Below are positions 26,366 to 34,811 of a stretch of 64,000 nt of DNA, in pieces. The notes below the pieces were generated by a model. That model worked only from the letters and a program-made list of their open reading frames with translations, made no database searches and was not told the origin of the DNA. How positions within the stretch are numbered: position 1 is the stretch's first letter; every line of letters begins with the position of its first letter. Position numbers and translations under genes: made by a program. This stretch comes from VXNE01 sp965261535 (lineage in GTDB: Bacteria > Pseudomonadota > Gammaproteobacteria > Pseudomonadales > Azotimanducaceae): the NCBI GenBank assembly GCA_965261535.1, contig OZ253469.1, positions 1,674,001 to 1,738,000 of the forward strand, read 5' to 3'.

Positions 26366-28633
26366 ATGAGACATCGGGGCTACGTACTTTCTGCGGTGCT
26401 GACGCCGTGCCTCGCAACCCCTGTGGCAGCACAGACAGACCCGGCGCAGGCAGGCGAACAACCGGCAGCCGTAGAAGAGATTGTTGTCACGGCCCGTAGG
26501 CGCGACGAGAAGCTGATCGAAACGCCGCTCTCTGTCACGGCGTTGTCCGCCTCGGACCTTGCCCGCCGCCAAGTCGACGATTTGGGCGGGCTACGGGACC
26601 TCGTCCCCAACCTCAGCGTGAACATGGGCGATGCGGCCAACGCGATCGTCTACATCCGAGGCGTCGGGCAACGGGACTCGTTGTCGTTCGCCGATCCGGG
26701 GGTTGGCATCTATCTGGACGATGTCTACCTGGGTCGCTCCCAGGGAGCGTTCCTGGAAGTTATCGACATCGAGCGCATCGAGGTTCTGCGCGGACCGCAA
26801 GGTACATTGTACGGTCGCAACACAATCGGGGGTGCAATCAAGTACGTGTCGGTCCAACCGTCGCCCGAACCCGAGTTCGTTGCTGAGGCGGGCCTTGGCG
26901 ACTTCTCCCAGCGTGCCACGAGAGTCATCTGGAATGGTCCGCTGGGGTCGGGTGAAGCGATGCTTGGCCGGATCTCGGTAGCCTATGGATCCCACGGAGG
27001 CTACCGCGAAAACACCCACCCCGACGCCGGGCCAACCGATGGCGACAAGAACCTGTTTGCCTGGCGCGGCCAACTGGACTTCGCGGCGACGGATCAACTG
27101 ACGCTCAAGCTCATCGTCGACCAGTCCAGGAACGATCCACAACGCTCGATTACGCCGTTGCGCATTACTTCGGGACCAGTGCTCGTCGCCGCCACAGCCC
27201 AGAAGCCACCGTCCTCCAGCACCTCGCAGGTCGAAGCCGACTTCAACGACGTCGAACGCCTGTACGTGAGCGGAACCAGTGTGGCCGCGGACTATGCGTT
27301 CTCGGACAAGGTCGCTTTCAGGTCCACGACGGCCTATCGGGAAGTGCGCCATGAGACCCACATCGACCTCGACGGCACCGGCCACGGGATCTTCGGCGTC
27401 CTCGTCGACCAGGACCAGCAGCAATTCAGCCAGGAGTTTCAGCTCTCGTTTGCGTTCGAGGACTTTCAGGGCTTGATGGGCGTCTACTGGTTCTCGGAGG
27501 ATGACATCACGCCCGATGGCATCCGCAACACCGAGCCCATCGACTTCGCGGCTGGGGCCGGCTTCTTCCTGCCGTACAACACCGTGAGCGAAAACGACCA
27601 GTCAATCGAAGCCCGCGCGGTGTTCGGCGAGTTCTCCTGGAACCTCTCGTCGGCGGTAGAGTTGACCGCCGGACTACGCTACACGGACGAGACGCGCGAG
27701 TTGCGCCGGAAGGCGTGCCAGGCGTTTTCCACCGACGCGCTCGACATCGATGCCTGCAACCCGCCGGCGGGTTCGCTCAATCCCTTCGCCCTGCGGCTAG
27801 ATCTCGCCGCGAGTTTTGACGCGGTGACCCCCAAGGTCGGAATCTCCTATGACTCCGGCACCGGATTGGTCTACGCCAATTGGGCGCGCGGCTTCAAGAG
27901 CGGCGGTTTCGACGGCCGAATAGGCTACAACGGCGCCAGCAATGCGGGCGCAGTCGGAGCGCAGGCTCAGGCCTACGACCCGGAATTCGCGGACACCTTC
28001 GAGCTCGGCTGGAAAACTGCGGCCACCGACGGCGTCTGGCAGATGAGCGCCGCCGCGTTTTTCACCGACTACACCGACCTGCAGATCAGCAGCTTTTCCG
28101 CAACGCCGGGCGGCGGCTTCGCCACGGTGTTTACGAACGCCGGCAAGGCCGAGACCCTTGGCCTTGAGATGGAGTTCGCCGCCCAAACGTCGGAAAACCT
28201 GTTCGTGAATATCAACCTCGGATATCTCGATGCGCAGTACACGGAGTTCATCGACGCAACCGGGAACGATGTCAGCGGCGAGCGCACGCCGATCAACGCG
28301 CCAAAATGGACCGCAAGCGTCGGACTTCAGTCTGTTCATCCGTTGGGACACGGGCGGCTCCGGTTTTCAGCCGATCTCGGCTATCGGTCCAAATACCATG
28401 TTGACGTCAATAATCTCGAAGCGTTGGCGCAGGACGGCTATCGGGTCATCAACGCGTCTGTCGACTTCGAAGACAACGAGGAACGCTGGCACGTCTCTCT
28501 GGGTGTCAAGAACCTGGCCGACGCCGAGTACATCACGCACGGTTTTGACCTGACCGCATTTCCGGGCGTAGGCCTCGCTTACTTCGGCGAGCCTCGCACC
28601 TATCGGCTGCGAGTTCGGTTCCGTTTCCTTTGA
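26366..28633 (+). CDS. TonB-dependent outer-membrane receptor
   Basis: A 755-residue protein starting at ATG 26366 (MRHRGYVLSAVLTPCLA), with GGAGAG upstream and a signal peptide ending near AAQ23. The TonB box region is EEIVVTARRR. The plug domain has LRDLVPNLSV, IYIRG-like YIRGVGQRDSL and VLRGPQGTLYGRNTIGGAI. The C-terminal 22-strand barrel ends with the aromatic-rich YRLRVRFRFL. It imports a chelated metal, vitamin or glycan fragment through the outer membrane using TonB energy; the ligand cannot be read from sequence. The alpha/beta hydrolase follows 19 bp later on the same strand, suggesting an operon that processes the imported compound. Confidence 0.92.
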   Translation: MRHRGYVLSAVLTPCLATPVAAQTDPAQAGEQPAAVEEIVVTARRRDEKLIETPLSVTALSASDLARRQVDDLGGLRDLVPNLSVNMGDAANAIVYIRGVGQRDSLSFADPGVGIYLDDVYLGRSQGAFLEVIDIERIEVLRGPQGTLYGRNTIGGAIKYVSVQPSPEPEFVAEAGLGDFSQRATRVIWNGPLGSGEAMLGRISVAYGSHGGYRENTHPDAGPTDGDKNLFAWRGQLDFAATDQLTLKLIVDQSRNDPQRSITPLRITSGPVLVAATAQKPPSSSTSQVEADFNDVERLYVSGTSVAADYAFSDKVAFRSTTAYREVRHETHIDLDGTGHGIFGVLVDQDQQQFSQEFQLSFAFEDFQGLMGVYWFSEDDITPDGIRNTEPIDFAAGAGFFLPYNTVSENDQSIEARAVFGEFSWNLSSAVELTAGLRYTDETRELRRKACQAFSTDALDIDACNPPAGSLNPFALRLDLAASFDAVTPKVGISYDSGTGLVYANWARGFKSGGFDGRIGYNGASNAGAVGAQAQAYDPEFADTFELGWKTAATDGVWQMSAAAFFTDYTDLQISSFSATPGGGFATVFTNAGKAETLGLEMEFAAQTSENLFVNINLGYLDAQYTEFIDATGNDVSGERTPINAPKWTASVGLQSVHPLGHGRLRFSADLGYRSKYHVDVNNLEALAQDGYRVINASVDFEDNEERWHVSLGVKNLADAEYITHGFDLTAFPGVGLAYFGEPRTYRLRVRFRFL

Positions 28634-28652
28634 TCGCACCGAAGGCCCAGCG

Positions 28653-29690
28653 GTGAGCGTTCCCAGTCGCCAATCCACGTCGAGGCTCGACATCGCCTTT
28701 CGCACCTGCGGAGAGGCGGACAGGCCAGCCATCCTGTTCGTGCACGGCAATCTCTCGTCGTCCGTCTTCTGGGAGGATGTCATGACGGCCATGCGGCCCG
28801 ACTATTACTCGGTGGCTCCTGACCTGCGCGGTTTTGGCGCGACCCAGGCCCTGCCGATCGATGCCCGATGCGGATTGGACGACATGGCCCTCGACTTGCT
28901 CTCTCTCGCCCACGATCTGGGACTGGAACGGTTTCATCTCGTCGGCCACAGCATGGGCGGCGGCGTGGCGATGAAGATGCTCATCCGCCAGCCAGGGTCG
29001 ATCGCGAGCGTCACGCTTGTCGATCCGATCTCGCCGTTCGGTTACGGCGGTTCCCGCGACGTGAGAGGTACGCCCTGCTACGCGGACGGCGCACCCGCAG
29101 GCGCAGGGATGGCGAATCCAGAGTTCTTATCGCGCTTGCGCGAACGAGACCGCGGTCGCTCAAGTCCTCTATCGCCACGCCGCGTGATGGAAGACTTCTA
29201 TTTCAGCCCGCCGTTCGTTCCCGATCGCATCGACGTGCTATTGACCGGCATGCTGGAAGCCAGGGTCGGCGACGACTGGTATCCCGGCGATGTCCTGGCC
29301 TCCGAAAACTGGCCCGGCAGCGCGCCAGGCGAACGCGGCGTGATGAACGCCATGTCGCGTCGCTACTTCGATGCTTCGGCAATCGTCGAGGTCGACCCCA
29401 AGCCGCCACTGCTCTGGCTGCGCGGTGAACTGGATCAGATCGTGGCCGACGGCGCTGCCCTCGAGATGGCCAACCTTGGCGCGTTAGGCCAGGTGCCAGG
29501 TTGGCCTGGCATGGATCAGTGCCCGCCGCAGCCAATGGTGCAGCAAACCCGCGCCGTACTCGAAGACTACGCGCGTCGCGGCGGTTCCTTCCGTGAGTGC
29601 GTGCTGGAGGGAGTCGGCCACACGCCCTTTATCGAGACACCGCAAGCGTTCAACCGGCTGCTTGCCAACTTCGTGGGCGCCTCGAGGTGA
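28653..29690 (+). CDS. Alpha/beta-hydrolase
   Basis: A 345-residue hydrolase with a GTG start 19 bp after the TonB receptor. It shows the oxyanion region FVHGNLSSSVFW, the nucleophile elbow GHSMGG, and the histidine of the triad in GVGHTPFIETPQAF near the end; the acid is probably in LRGELDQIV. The cap segment (about residues 130-230) is longer than in minimal members. It probably hydrolyses an ester or epoxide-like bond in the ligand brought in by the receptor; this link is inference from position. Confidence 0.83.
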   Translation: MSVPSRQSTSRLDIAFRTCGEADRPAILFVHGNLSSSVFWEDVMTAMRPDYYSVAPDLRGFGATQALPIDARCGLDDMALDLLSLAHDLGLERFHLVGHSMGGGVAMKMLIRQPGSIASVTLVDPISPFGYGGSRDVRGTPCYADGAPAGAGMANPEFLSRLRERDRGRSSPLSPRRVMEDFYFSPPFVPDRIDVLLTGMLEARVGDDWYPGDVLASENWPGSAPGERGVMNAMSRRYFDASAIVEVDPKPPLLWLRGELDQIVADGAALEMANLGALGQVPGWPGMDQCPPQPMVQQTRAVLEDYARRGGSFRECVLEGVGHTPFIETPQAFNRLLANFVGASR

Positions 29691-29702
29691 TCGGCGGGCG
29701 CT

Positions 29703-30596
29703 TTAGCCGTATTCCGCAAGCAGTTCGCGCACCTGGCTCAACGTTCGACTGAAGTGCTCCACGAGCGACGCTTCGAGAAGCGGCGTCGGCAGGATCAGGA
29801 TTTTGCGGTGGTCGGTGTCGCTCTTGCGCTTCTCGAGCATGCCTCGGGTCGCGGCGAAGGCGATCCGGGCTTCGCCGGTGCGGATGGTACCCGTTCGCAT
29901 CACACCACAAGCCTCGCTCATCGTGAACGGTTTCCCCGACCAGTCCCCGCGCAACGAATGCACGAACGGGTACCAGTACTCCTCGGTGTGGAACCGATTG
30001 CGGAACGTCTCGTTCCAGTCGTTCGTATACCCCACGAGGAATTCTGCCCAAGCTAATAGAAGCCTCGGAACCTCGCTGCCGACCTCGTCCGCGAGCCCCC
30101 TCACCGCCGACTCTGCGTGCCGTGAGACAAGATCAGCCTCGGCCAGTCGAGCAGTGGCGCGAGCCAGGCTGTTGCGCAGGTGTTGTTGCCCCAAGTCTCG
30201 AAGAGAGGGCGTGGGAATGATGTAGGTCACACGCAGGTCCGACTCGTTCTTGAGCTTGCTGAACCAGCCCTCGTCGACCAATCGTTTCAACCGCGTTTCC
30301 CGGGTCTTGGCAGACCCGGTCCTCATCGTGGCGCAGGCGTCGCCGACGTTTAGCGGTTCCTGGTTCCAGTAGCGGACCAGGGCGACGACGAAAAGGTACC
30401 AGTACTCTTGCGAGAAGAAGGTGCGTCCAAAGTCTTCGCGCCAGACCTGTCCGTAGTCCTCCATGCACTGCATCCAGAGGCCAAGCGCCAACCTGTCAAA
30501 TCCGGTTCCGGCTCCGCTCCTGGCGTCCGGCTCGACACGGTTGCGTTCCGTTGCGCTCTGCACGGTGGCTTGCTCTCCCAAGTCGCCGGGTCGCAC
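29703..30596 (-). CDS. Protein with two tandem MarR-like/winged-helix modules
   Basis: A 297-residue protein with a GTG start at 30596. Two modules of about 110-130 residues repeat the same pattern: EYWYLFVVALVRYWNQEPLN then VGDACATMRTGSAKTRETRL; and EYWYPFVHSLRGDWSGKPFT then MSEACGVMRTGTIRTGEARI. Each is followed by a basic strand and an ILPTP/IIPTP element. The layout fits an intramolecular duplication of a winged helix-turn-helix that normally works as a dimer. It is likely a DNA-binding regulator. It is divergent from the downstream dehydratase (30828). Confidence 0.6.
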   Translation of the reverse strand: MRPGDLGEQATVQSATERNRVEPDARSGAGTGFDRLALGLWMQCMEDYGQVWREDFGRTFFSQEYWYLFVVALVRYWNQEPLNVGDACATMRTGSAKTRETRLKRLVDEGWFSKLKNESDLRVTYIIPTPSLRDLGQQHLRNSLARATARLAEADLVSRHAESAVRGLADEVGSEVPRLLLAWAEFLVGYTNDWNETFRNRFHTEEYWYPFVHSLRGDWSGKPFTMSEACGVMRTGTIRTGEARIAFAATRGMLEKRKSDTDHRKILILPTPLLEASLVEHFSRTLSQVRELLAEYG

Positions 30597-30827
30597 CGCG
30601 ATTGGAGTACGACCGGCTCAAGCCATGATGACCGCAACGAAGCTGTGCGGCAAGAATGCGCACCCAGCCGGCGATCCGCTGAAGGCTCCGAGTACGCGCG
30701 CAGACAAAAATCCTGCGATCATCGGTGACCATCGGCGAAACGTCGGCCAGCATTGCCATGTGCTTAGATTGGCAATCCGGCCCACATCGTGGCTTTATTG
30801 AGAATGGACTCACCCAGGAGGAAACAA

Positions 30828-31901
30828 GTGGCAGCCCTACCAGAGATCACGACAATCGATCAATTCGAAGAAGAATACAGAAAGGGCGCGGGGACAATCC
30901 TGCCGTCCTCGGCTTCGAAATTAGCGAACCTCGACAACATCCGTCGCGCCGGCGATGGAATCGGCGATTACAACCCGTTGTACCGCGACCCGGAACACGC
31001 CGCCAAGAGCCGCTTCGGCACGATCACGGCCATGCCTTCGTTCGTCTACTGCACGAGCCTCGGGGTTGGCGCGGCGATCAACGGTGCCATCCAGGGATCG
31101 CGGGTGGGGACCTTCGCCATGAACTATGCCGGCGGCGAGTTGGAGTTCTTTCGGCCGATCTGGCTGGGCGACACGATATTTGTGCAGGAGCAGGTGGGCC
31201 CCGTCGTCCGCAAGGAGAGTTCTCGCATCGGTCCGTTCTGCATCTGCACGGGACTGGTGACATACACCAATCAGCGGCACGAGGTCGTGGCAACCAAAAG
31301 GACCCTGATGGCGCGGTACAAGATCCTCGACGGCGGTGAAGGGGCGATCGCCTACGACCGCGAGAACAAGACCGACGTCCAGCAGGAATCGCCCGACCCC
31401 CTGGTTTGGGAGCAGGAACGGCGCGGTGGCGAAACGCGCTATTGGGAGGACGTTGTCGAAGGCGAGGAAATGGCGCCGCTGAAGAAAGGCACCTACACGG
31501 TCAACGAGCTGTTCCTGTTCACCTTCGGCGCGATGGGCACCCGGCGCGGCACGCGGGCATCGCTCGGCGGGCGTCTCGAGTCGCACGACCGCTTCGACGC
31601 CGAGCACGCCAAGAAGCGCCGCAGCATGCCGGGCCAGTTCGACTTCGGCCCGCAACGCGTGTGCTGGCTGATCCAGATGGCGACGGACTGGATGGGAGAC
31701 GACGGGACGCTGAAGAAGCTGGTGACCCAGGTGCGGCATCCGAACATCGTCGGCGACACCAATACGATCTACGGCAATGTCGCCAGCAAGTACGTGCAAG
31801 GCGACCAGCACCTGGTCGATCTGGACATCCGCAACGTGAATCAGTCCGGCACGGCCAGCGCGTTCTCACGCGCTACCGTCGCGCTACCGTCGAGGGGATA
31901 G
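30828..31901 (+). CDS. MaoC-like double hot-dog acyl dehydratase
   Basis: A 357-residue protein with a GTG start at 30828, fixed by an ideal AGGAGGAAACAA site. The N-terminal half resembles the FAS1-like/MaoC N-terminal hot-dog (YNPLYRDPEHAAKSRFGTITAMPSFVYCT, with the Asp/Tyr near YNPLYRDP). The C-terminal half carries a second hot-dog (GEEMAPLKKGTYTVNELFLFTFGAMG). It is expected to hydrate or dehydrate an acyl-CoA in a pathway with the CaiB/BaiF transferases and acyl-CoA dehydrogenase elsewhere in the window. Substrate unknown. Confidence 0.75.
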   Translation: MAALPEITTIDQFEEEYRKGAGTILPSSASKLANLDNIRRAGDGIGDYNPLYRDPEHAAKSRFGTITAMPSFVYCTSLGVGAAINGAIQGSRVGTFAMNYAGGELEFFRPIWLGDTIFVQEQVGPVVRKESSRIGPFCICTGLVTYTNQRHEVVATKRTLMARYKILDGGEGAIAYDRENKTDVQQESPDPLVWEQERRGGETRYWEDVVEGEEMAPLKKGTYTVNELFLFTFGAMGTRRGTRASLGGRLESHDRFDAEHAKKRRSMPGQFDFGPQRVCWLIQMATDWMGDDGTLKKLVTQVRHPNIVGDTNTIYGNVASKYVQGDQHLVDLDIRNVNQSGTASAFSRATVALPSRG

Positions 31902-32061
31902 ACGAGAGAGCCACGGCTCGGGACGTGCGTCGACGCGGCGTTCCCGAGCCGCTCGGCTGGTGTCAGCTAGCGCTGCCAATCCCCCTCGATCGGGATCCAA
32001 GAACGTGCTTGCAATGCCGTGCGGGCCTTCCGCAACTCTCGGATAACCAGGCCAAGGCACA

Positions 32062-32544
32062 TCATGGCTTGGGGAACAGGCGTTCGTCCCACCATACGGG
32101 CGTTTCTGGGCCGATCTTCAATCCCGCAAAGTCCGAGTGCCGCACATTGATTACCAGATTGTTTTCCATCCGCGCCACGACTGATGGGACAACCAGAACC
32201 GCACTTCGGTTTTCGGCATACCAATCTCGGCCAAAGCGCCGGGCCGCTTCACCGCTCCGATCGAACCAATTCGGAACTGTGCCACTCGTGACAACTTCGT
32301 AACTGGTTGCTCGGGGAATCGTGATCTCGATGAAACGCTGGTTTTTGGGCAATAGGCCATTCCAGTGCGCCAAGGCTTCCAGCAAGGCGGTGGAATAGTT
32401 CCGGGAGGCGTAGATCACCGACGCTGGCGCCATATGCCACCGACCCGAAACACGCTCGGCGCCCTCCGTGCTCCATATTGGGTAAGTTCCCGCAGGATCG
32501 CCGATCCGATACGCCCGCAACGTTTCCGCGAGCAGCGGGGGCAC
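32062..32544 (-). CDS. RES-domain NAD+-degrading toxin (compact type)
   Basis: A 160-residue RES toxin with GTG start. AYRIGDPAGTYPIWSTEGAE and RVSGRWHMAPASVIYASRNY include the conserved Arg, Tyr and glutamate region (LLEALAHWN); the family C-terminus (PSVVARMENNLVINVRHSDF) is intact. It lies two bases downstream of its antitoxin gene. It is expected to degrade NAD+ when the antitoxin is lost. Confidence 0.85.
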   Translation of the reverse strand: MPPLLAETLRAYRIGDPAGTYPIWSTEGAERVSGRWHMAPASVIYASRNYSTALLEALAHWNGLLPKNQRFIEITIPRATSYEVVTSGTVPNWFDRSGEAARRFGRDWYAENRSAVLVVPSVVARMENNLVINVRHSDFAGLKIGPETPVWWDERLFPKP

Positions 32545-32546
32545 GA

Positions 32547-33017
32547 TCAGGCGACTATGCCGGCCTCGGCGCGACGAATCAGGTTAAGAACGGCTTCGGC
32601 GCCGGCCGAGCTGCATCGCGCGAGATCAAATGGCGTTCTTCCTTCCAGCAAAGGATGCTCCCGGCCAAGAAACGCCTCGATTGCACTGCGGTCGCCGTGA
32701 TAAGCGCGACTGACCGCATCGACAACGCGCCCCACTTCATAGAGCCTTTCACTATGCTCGCGCGACAGTGTCTTTCCCGCTTTACGCGCCCGCCGTAGGG
32801 TCGCTTCAGGGATCACGGGTCCGACAACGAGATGCGTGCCGAGCAACTTTGCCAATGCGTTGGCAGAATGTGGACGAAGGCCCCTCGAAACTCTCAGCGC
32901 CAGTTTCACTTCGCTGTCCGGTTCAGGCGCTTCAATCTCCAGCAGCCGAGCCACTCGCAGGAACTCACTCGCCGGAAGCTTGGCGGGATCGGCATAGGAT
33001 TGAAGATCCATAGGCAT
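32547..33017 (-). CDS. Xre/MbcA/ParS-family antitoxin
   Basis: A 156-residue antitoxin with two possible ATG starts (33017 and 33011). It has the Xre-like N-terminus (LPASEFLRVARLLEIE; VSRGLRPHSANALAKLLG) and the MbcA/ParS toxin-binding C-terminus (ERLYEVGRVVDAV, LLEGRTPFDLARCSSAGAEAVLNLI). It precedes its RES toxin by two bases. Two near-identical operator-like boxes upstream suggest autorepression. Confidence 0.85.
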   Translation of the reverse strand: MPMDLQSYADPAKLPASEFLRVARLLEIEAPEPDSEVKLALRVSRGLRPHSANALAKLLGTHLVVGPVIPEATLRRARKAGKTLSREHSERLYEVGRVVDAVSRAYHGDRSAIEAFLGREHPLLEGRTPFDLARCSSAGAEAVLNLIRRAEAGIVA

Positions 33018-33032
33018 CTCTGTCAGACAAGT

Positions 33033-33067
33033 CGATCAATTGACGATAATATCACGATCATTTGACG
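33033..33067 (-). promoter_or_regulatory. Paired operator boxes of the Xre/RES operon
   Basis: CGATCAATTGACG (33033-33045) and CGATCATTTGACG (33055-33067) match at 12 of 13 bases and start 22 bp apart, two helical turns. They lie 16-50 bp upstream of the antitoxin start. This spacing suits cooperative binding of the Xre-type antitoxin. The rest of 33068-33206 shows no gene. Confidence 0.5.
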
Positions 33068-33206
33068 CTCATCTGACTAAAAGAATGCGTTCCGGATCGC
33101 TAAGAATCTCGTCTCAGATGTGTCAATCTACGGTGGGCCGGCTGGCGCGACCGACGGGATCAAGAACGGCTTGGCACCCCGCGGGCAGCCATCGCCCCCA
33201 ATCACG

Positions 33207-33698
33207 CTACTCGCGCAACGAGATCGATTGCGCGGGCGGGCCGTCGGCGACGAGTCTTTCCACGAGGAGCGGCAATGCCCTCGGCGCGAACTGATGACTG
33301 GTGGCGGTCCTCAGGGCCGTCGCCGACCACCAGCGGAACTCGTGGAAGATCCCCACCTCGCCAGGTTCCGGGTTGTTGCGCGCCGTTGGCTCGAATCGCG
33401 GCGCGAGCACGAGGTAGATGTCCTCGTGCTGCTCGGTGACCTGGCGGCCCTCGTCAAGGCCGCGACCAAACCGGTGCACCCGGCGCCACAGCAAGCGCGG
33501 CTCGGCACGCACGGCGAACCCGGTCTCTTCCCAGACCTCGCGGCGCAAGGCGCTTAAGTGGTCCTCGTCTGGCTTGATCCCACCGCCGGGCAGCAACCAG
33601 AAGTCGCCGGAACGGTCCGGCCGCTGCATTCGCAGGAGCAGCACGCTCTGGTCCGTCTCCGACAGGATCAATGCGCGCACGGCTTGTCGACGTCGCAT
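33207..33698 (-). CDS. NUDIX hydrolase
   Basis: A 163-residue protein with a full Nudix box, G-GIKPDE-DHLSALRREVWEETGF, following the pattern GX5EX7REUXEEXGU, with metal-binding glutamates in REVWEE. The N-terminus is AVRALILSETDQSVLLLRM. It hydrolyses a nucleoside diphosphate linked to another group. It lies 29 bp downstream of the PhyH gene on the same strand, so it may share its transcript. Confidence 0.87.
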   Translation of the reverse strand: MRRRQAVRALILSETDQSVLLLRMQRPDRSGDFWLLPGGGIKPDEDHLSALRREVWEETGFAVRAEPRLLWRRVHRFGRGLDEGRQVTEQHEDIYLVLAPRFEPTARNNPEPGEVGIFHEFRWWSATALRTATSHQFAPRALPLLVERLVADGPPAQSISLRE

Positions 33699-33727
33699 GC
33701 AGGTCGCCAGGGTGGTTAACGCCTCGA

Positions 33728-34552
33728 CTAGTAGGCCTCTGGACGTTCATTCCCGGATCGAGAATGACGATCCATGCTGCGCACGTCGTTGCCGCCGTAG
33801 GTGCGCTCACCGCGCACCAACACGTGCTTGCGATCATCGGGCAGCGAGAATTCGTCGACGCTGTGGTAGCCGAGCGTCATGCTCATGCGCGTGCCGTCGG
33901 TCTGGTTCCTGCCGGCTGCATGCAGCAGCAATCCGTCCATGGCGAGCAGCCCGCCAGCGGGCATGGGCAGTGGGATTGCCTGGGACCAGGCGATCTCAAA
34001 CAGTTCCTCTTTCTTGCGAGGGGTACCCCCTCGCGCTCCCCGGCTGAGGGCTCCCCGCTCGCGAATATACGCAAAGTTGGAAAGCGTCGGCAGGTGATGA
34101 GAGCCCGGAACCACGTAGGTGCAACCGTTCTCGAGATGGGTGTCTTCGAGGTAGACGAGTACCGAGAGCAGGTTCCGAGACCACACCCGGCAATCCCGAT
34201 GTAGTTCGATCGACGCCAGCGATTTGCGGTCGCGCATATAGATGTGGTTGTGCCGATTGAGCATGAATTCGATGTTCGGTCCCAGCAGCGATTCCAGCGG
34301 ATCGAGAATCTCGTCACACGCGATCGACTCCTGAAAAACGCCACCCCGATCCCAGAGGCCGGATATTCGGTCTACCTCGCCATCGCGACGCGCTACCGGC
34401 TCGACCGCGTTACGGATGTCCTCCAGCGCCGCGGCCTTCAAGCCCTCCACCAGATCCGCCGGCAGCCGTGTCGGCAGCTTGATGAAACCGTTGTGCCGAA
34501 AGAGGTCCACCTCCTCGGGTTCGAGTGTGGATCTGGTGCCTGGTCCTTCCAT
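33728..34552 (-). CDS. Phytanoyl-CoA dioxygenase family protein
   Basis: A 274-residue PhyH-family Fe(II)/2-oxoglutarate oxygenase starting at ATG 34552 (GAGG upstream). N-terminal FRHNGFIKLPTRLPADLVEGL; iron ligands H-R-D in ASIELHRDCRVW and the distal His in LLLHAAGRNQTDGTRMSMTLGYH, whose Arg should bind 2-oxoglutarate. YVVPGSHHLP is conserved. Length is normal. Its closest functional partner by position is the NUDIX gene; a link is not evident. Substrate unknown. Confidence 0.86.
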   Translation of the reverse strand: MEGPGTRSTLEPEEVDLFRHNGFIKLPTRLPADLVEGLKAAALEDIRNAVEPVARRDGEVDRISGLWDRGGVFQESIACDEILDPLESLLGPNIEFMLNRHNHIYMRDRKSLASIELHRDCRVWSRNLLSVLVYLEDTHLENGCTYVVPGSHHLPTLSNFAYIRERGALSRGARGGTPRKKEELFEIAWSQAIPLPMPAGGLLAMDGLLLHAAGRNQTDGTRMSMTLGYHSVDEFSLPDDRKHVLVRGERTYGGNDVRSMDRHSRSGNERPEAY

Positions 34553-34635
34553 CTGTTCGAACCTCGCTGTTGTTGTTCACGGGTCCAATCTGTCCGACTT
34601 TGCGCTTCGCACCGCGCAATATCAATAGCGCCGAA

Positions 34636-34807
34636 CTAAAGGCGCGAGGGCATCAGCAAGAGTTCGGGTACCCGCGCCCGCGCCGGCAGCGATGCCACGA
34701 ACAGGCACGCCTCGGCCACGTCCTCCGGTTGCAACGCGCTCGCTATCACCTCCGGCGGCGTCGGCGTCGGCCGCTTGAGCACGAGCGGCGTGTCCGTAAG
34801 TCCCGGG
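34636..34807 (-). pseudogene. SDR gene, C-terminal segment (left of IS66)
   Basis: The reverse frame reads GLTDTPLVLKRPTPTPPEVI and continues LQPEDVAEACLFVASLPARA to a TAG at 34636. This is the C-terminal end of a short-chain dehydrogenase. Its 5' side stops at the IS66 target duplication (34800-34807). The middle segment is at 37095-37152 and the N-terminal 168 codons at 53589-54104. With the insertions removed and one copy of each flanking repeat kept, the frame is uninterrupted. Confidence 0.85.
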
Positions 34808-34811
34808 GTAA

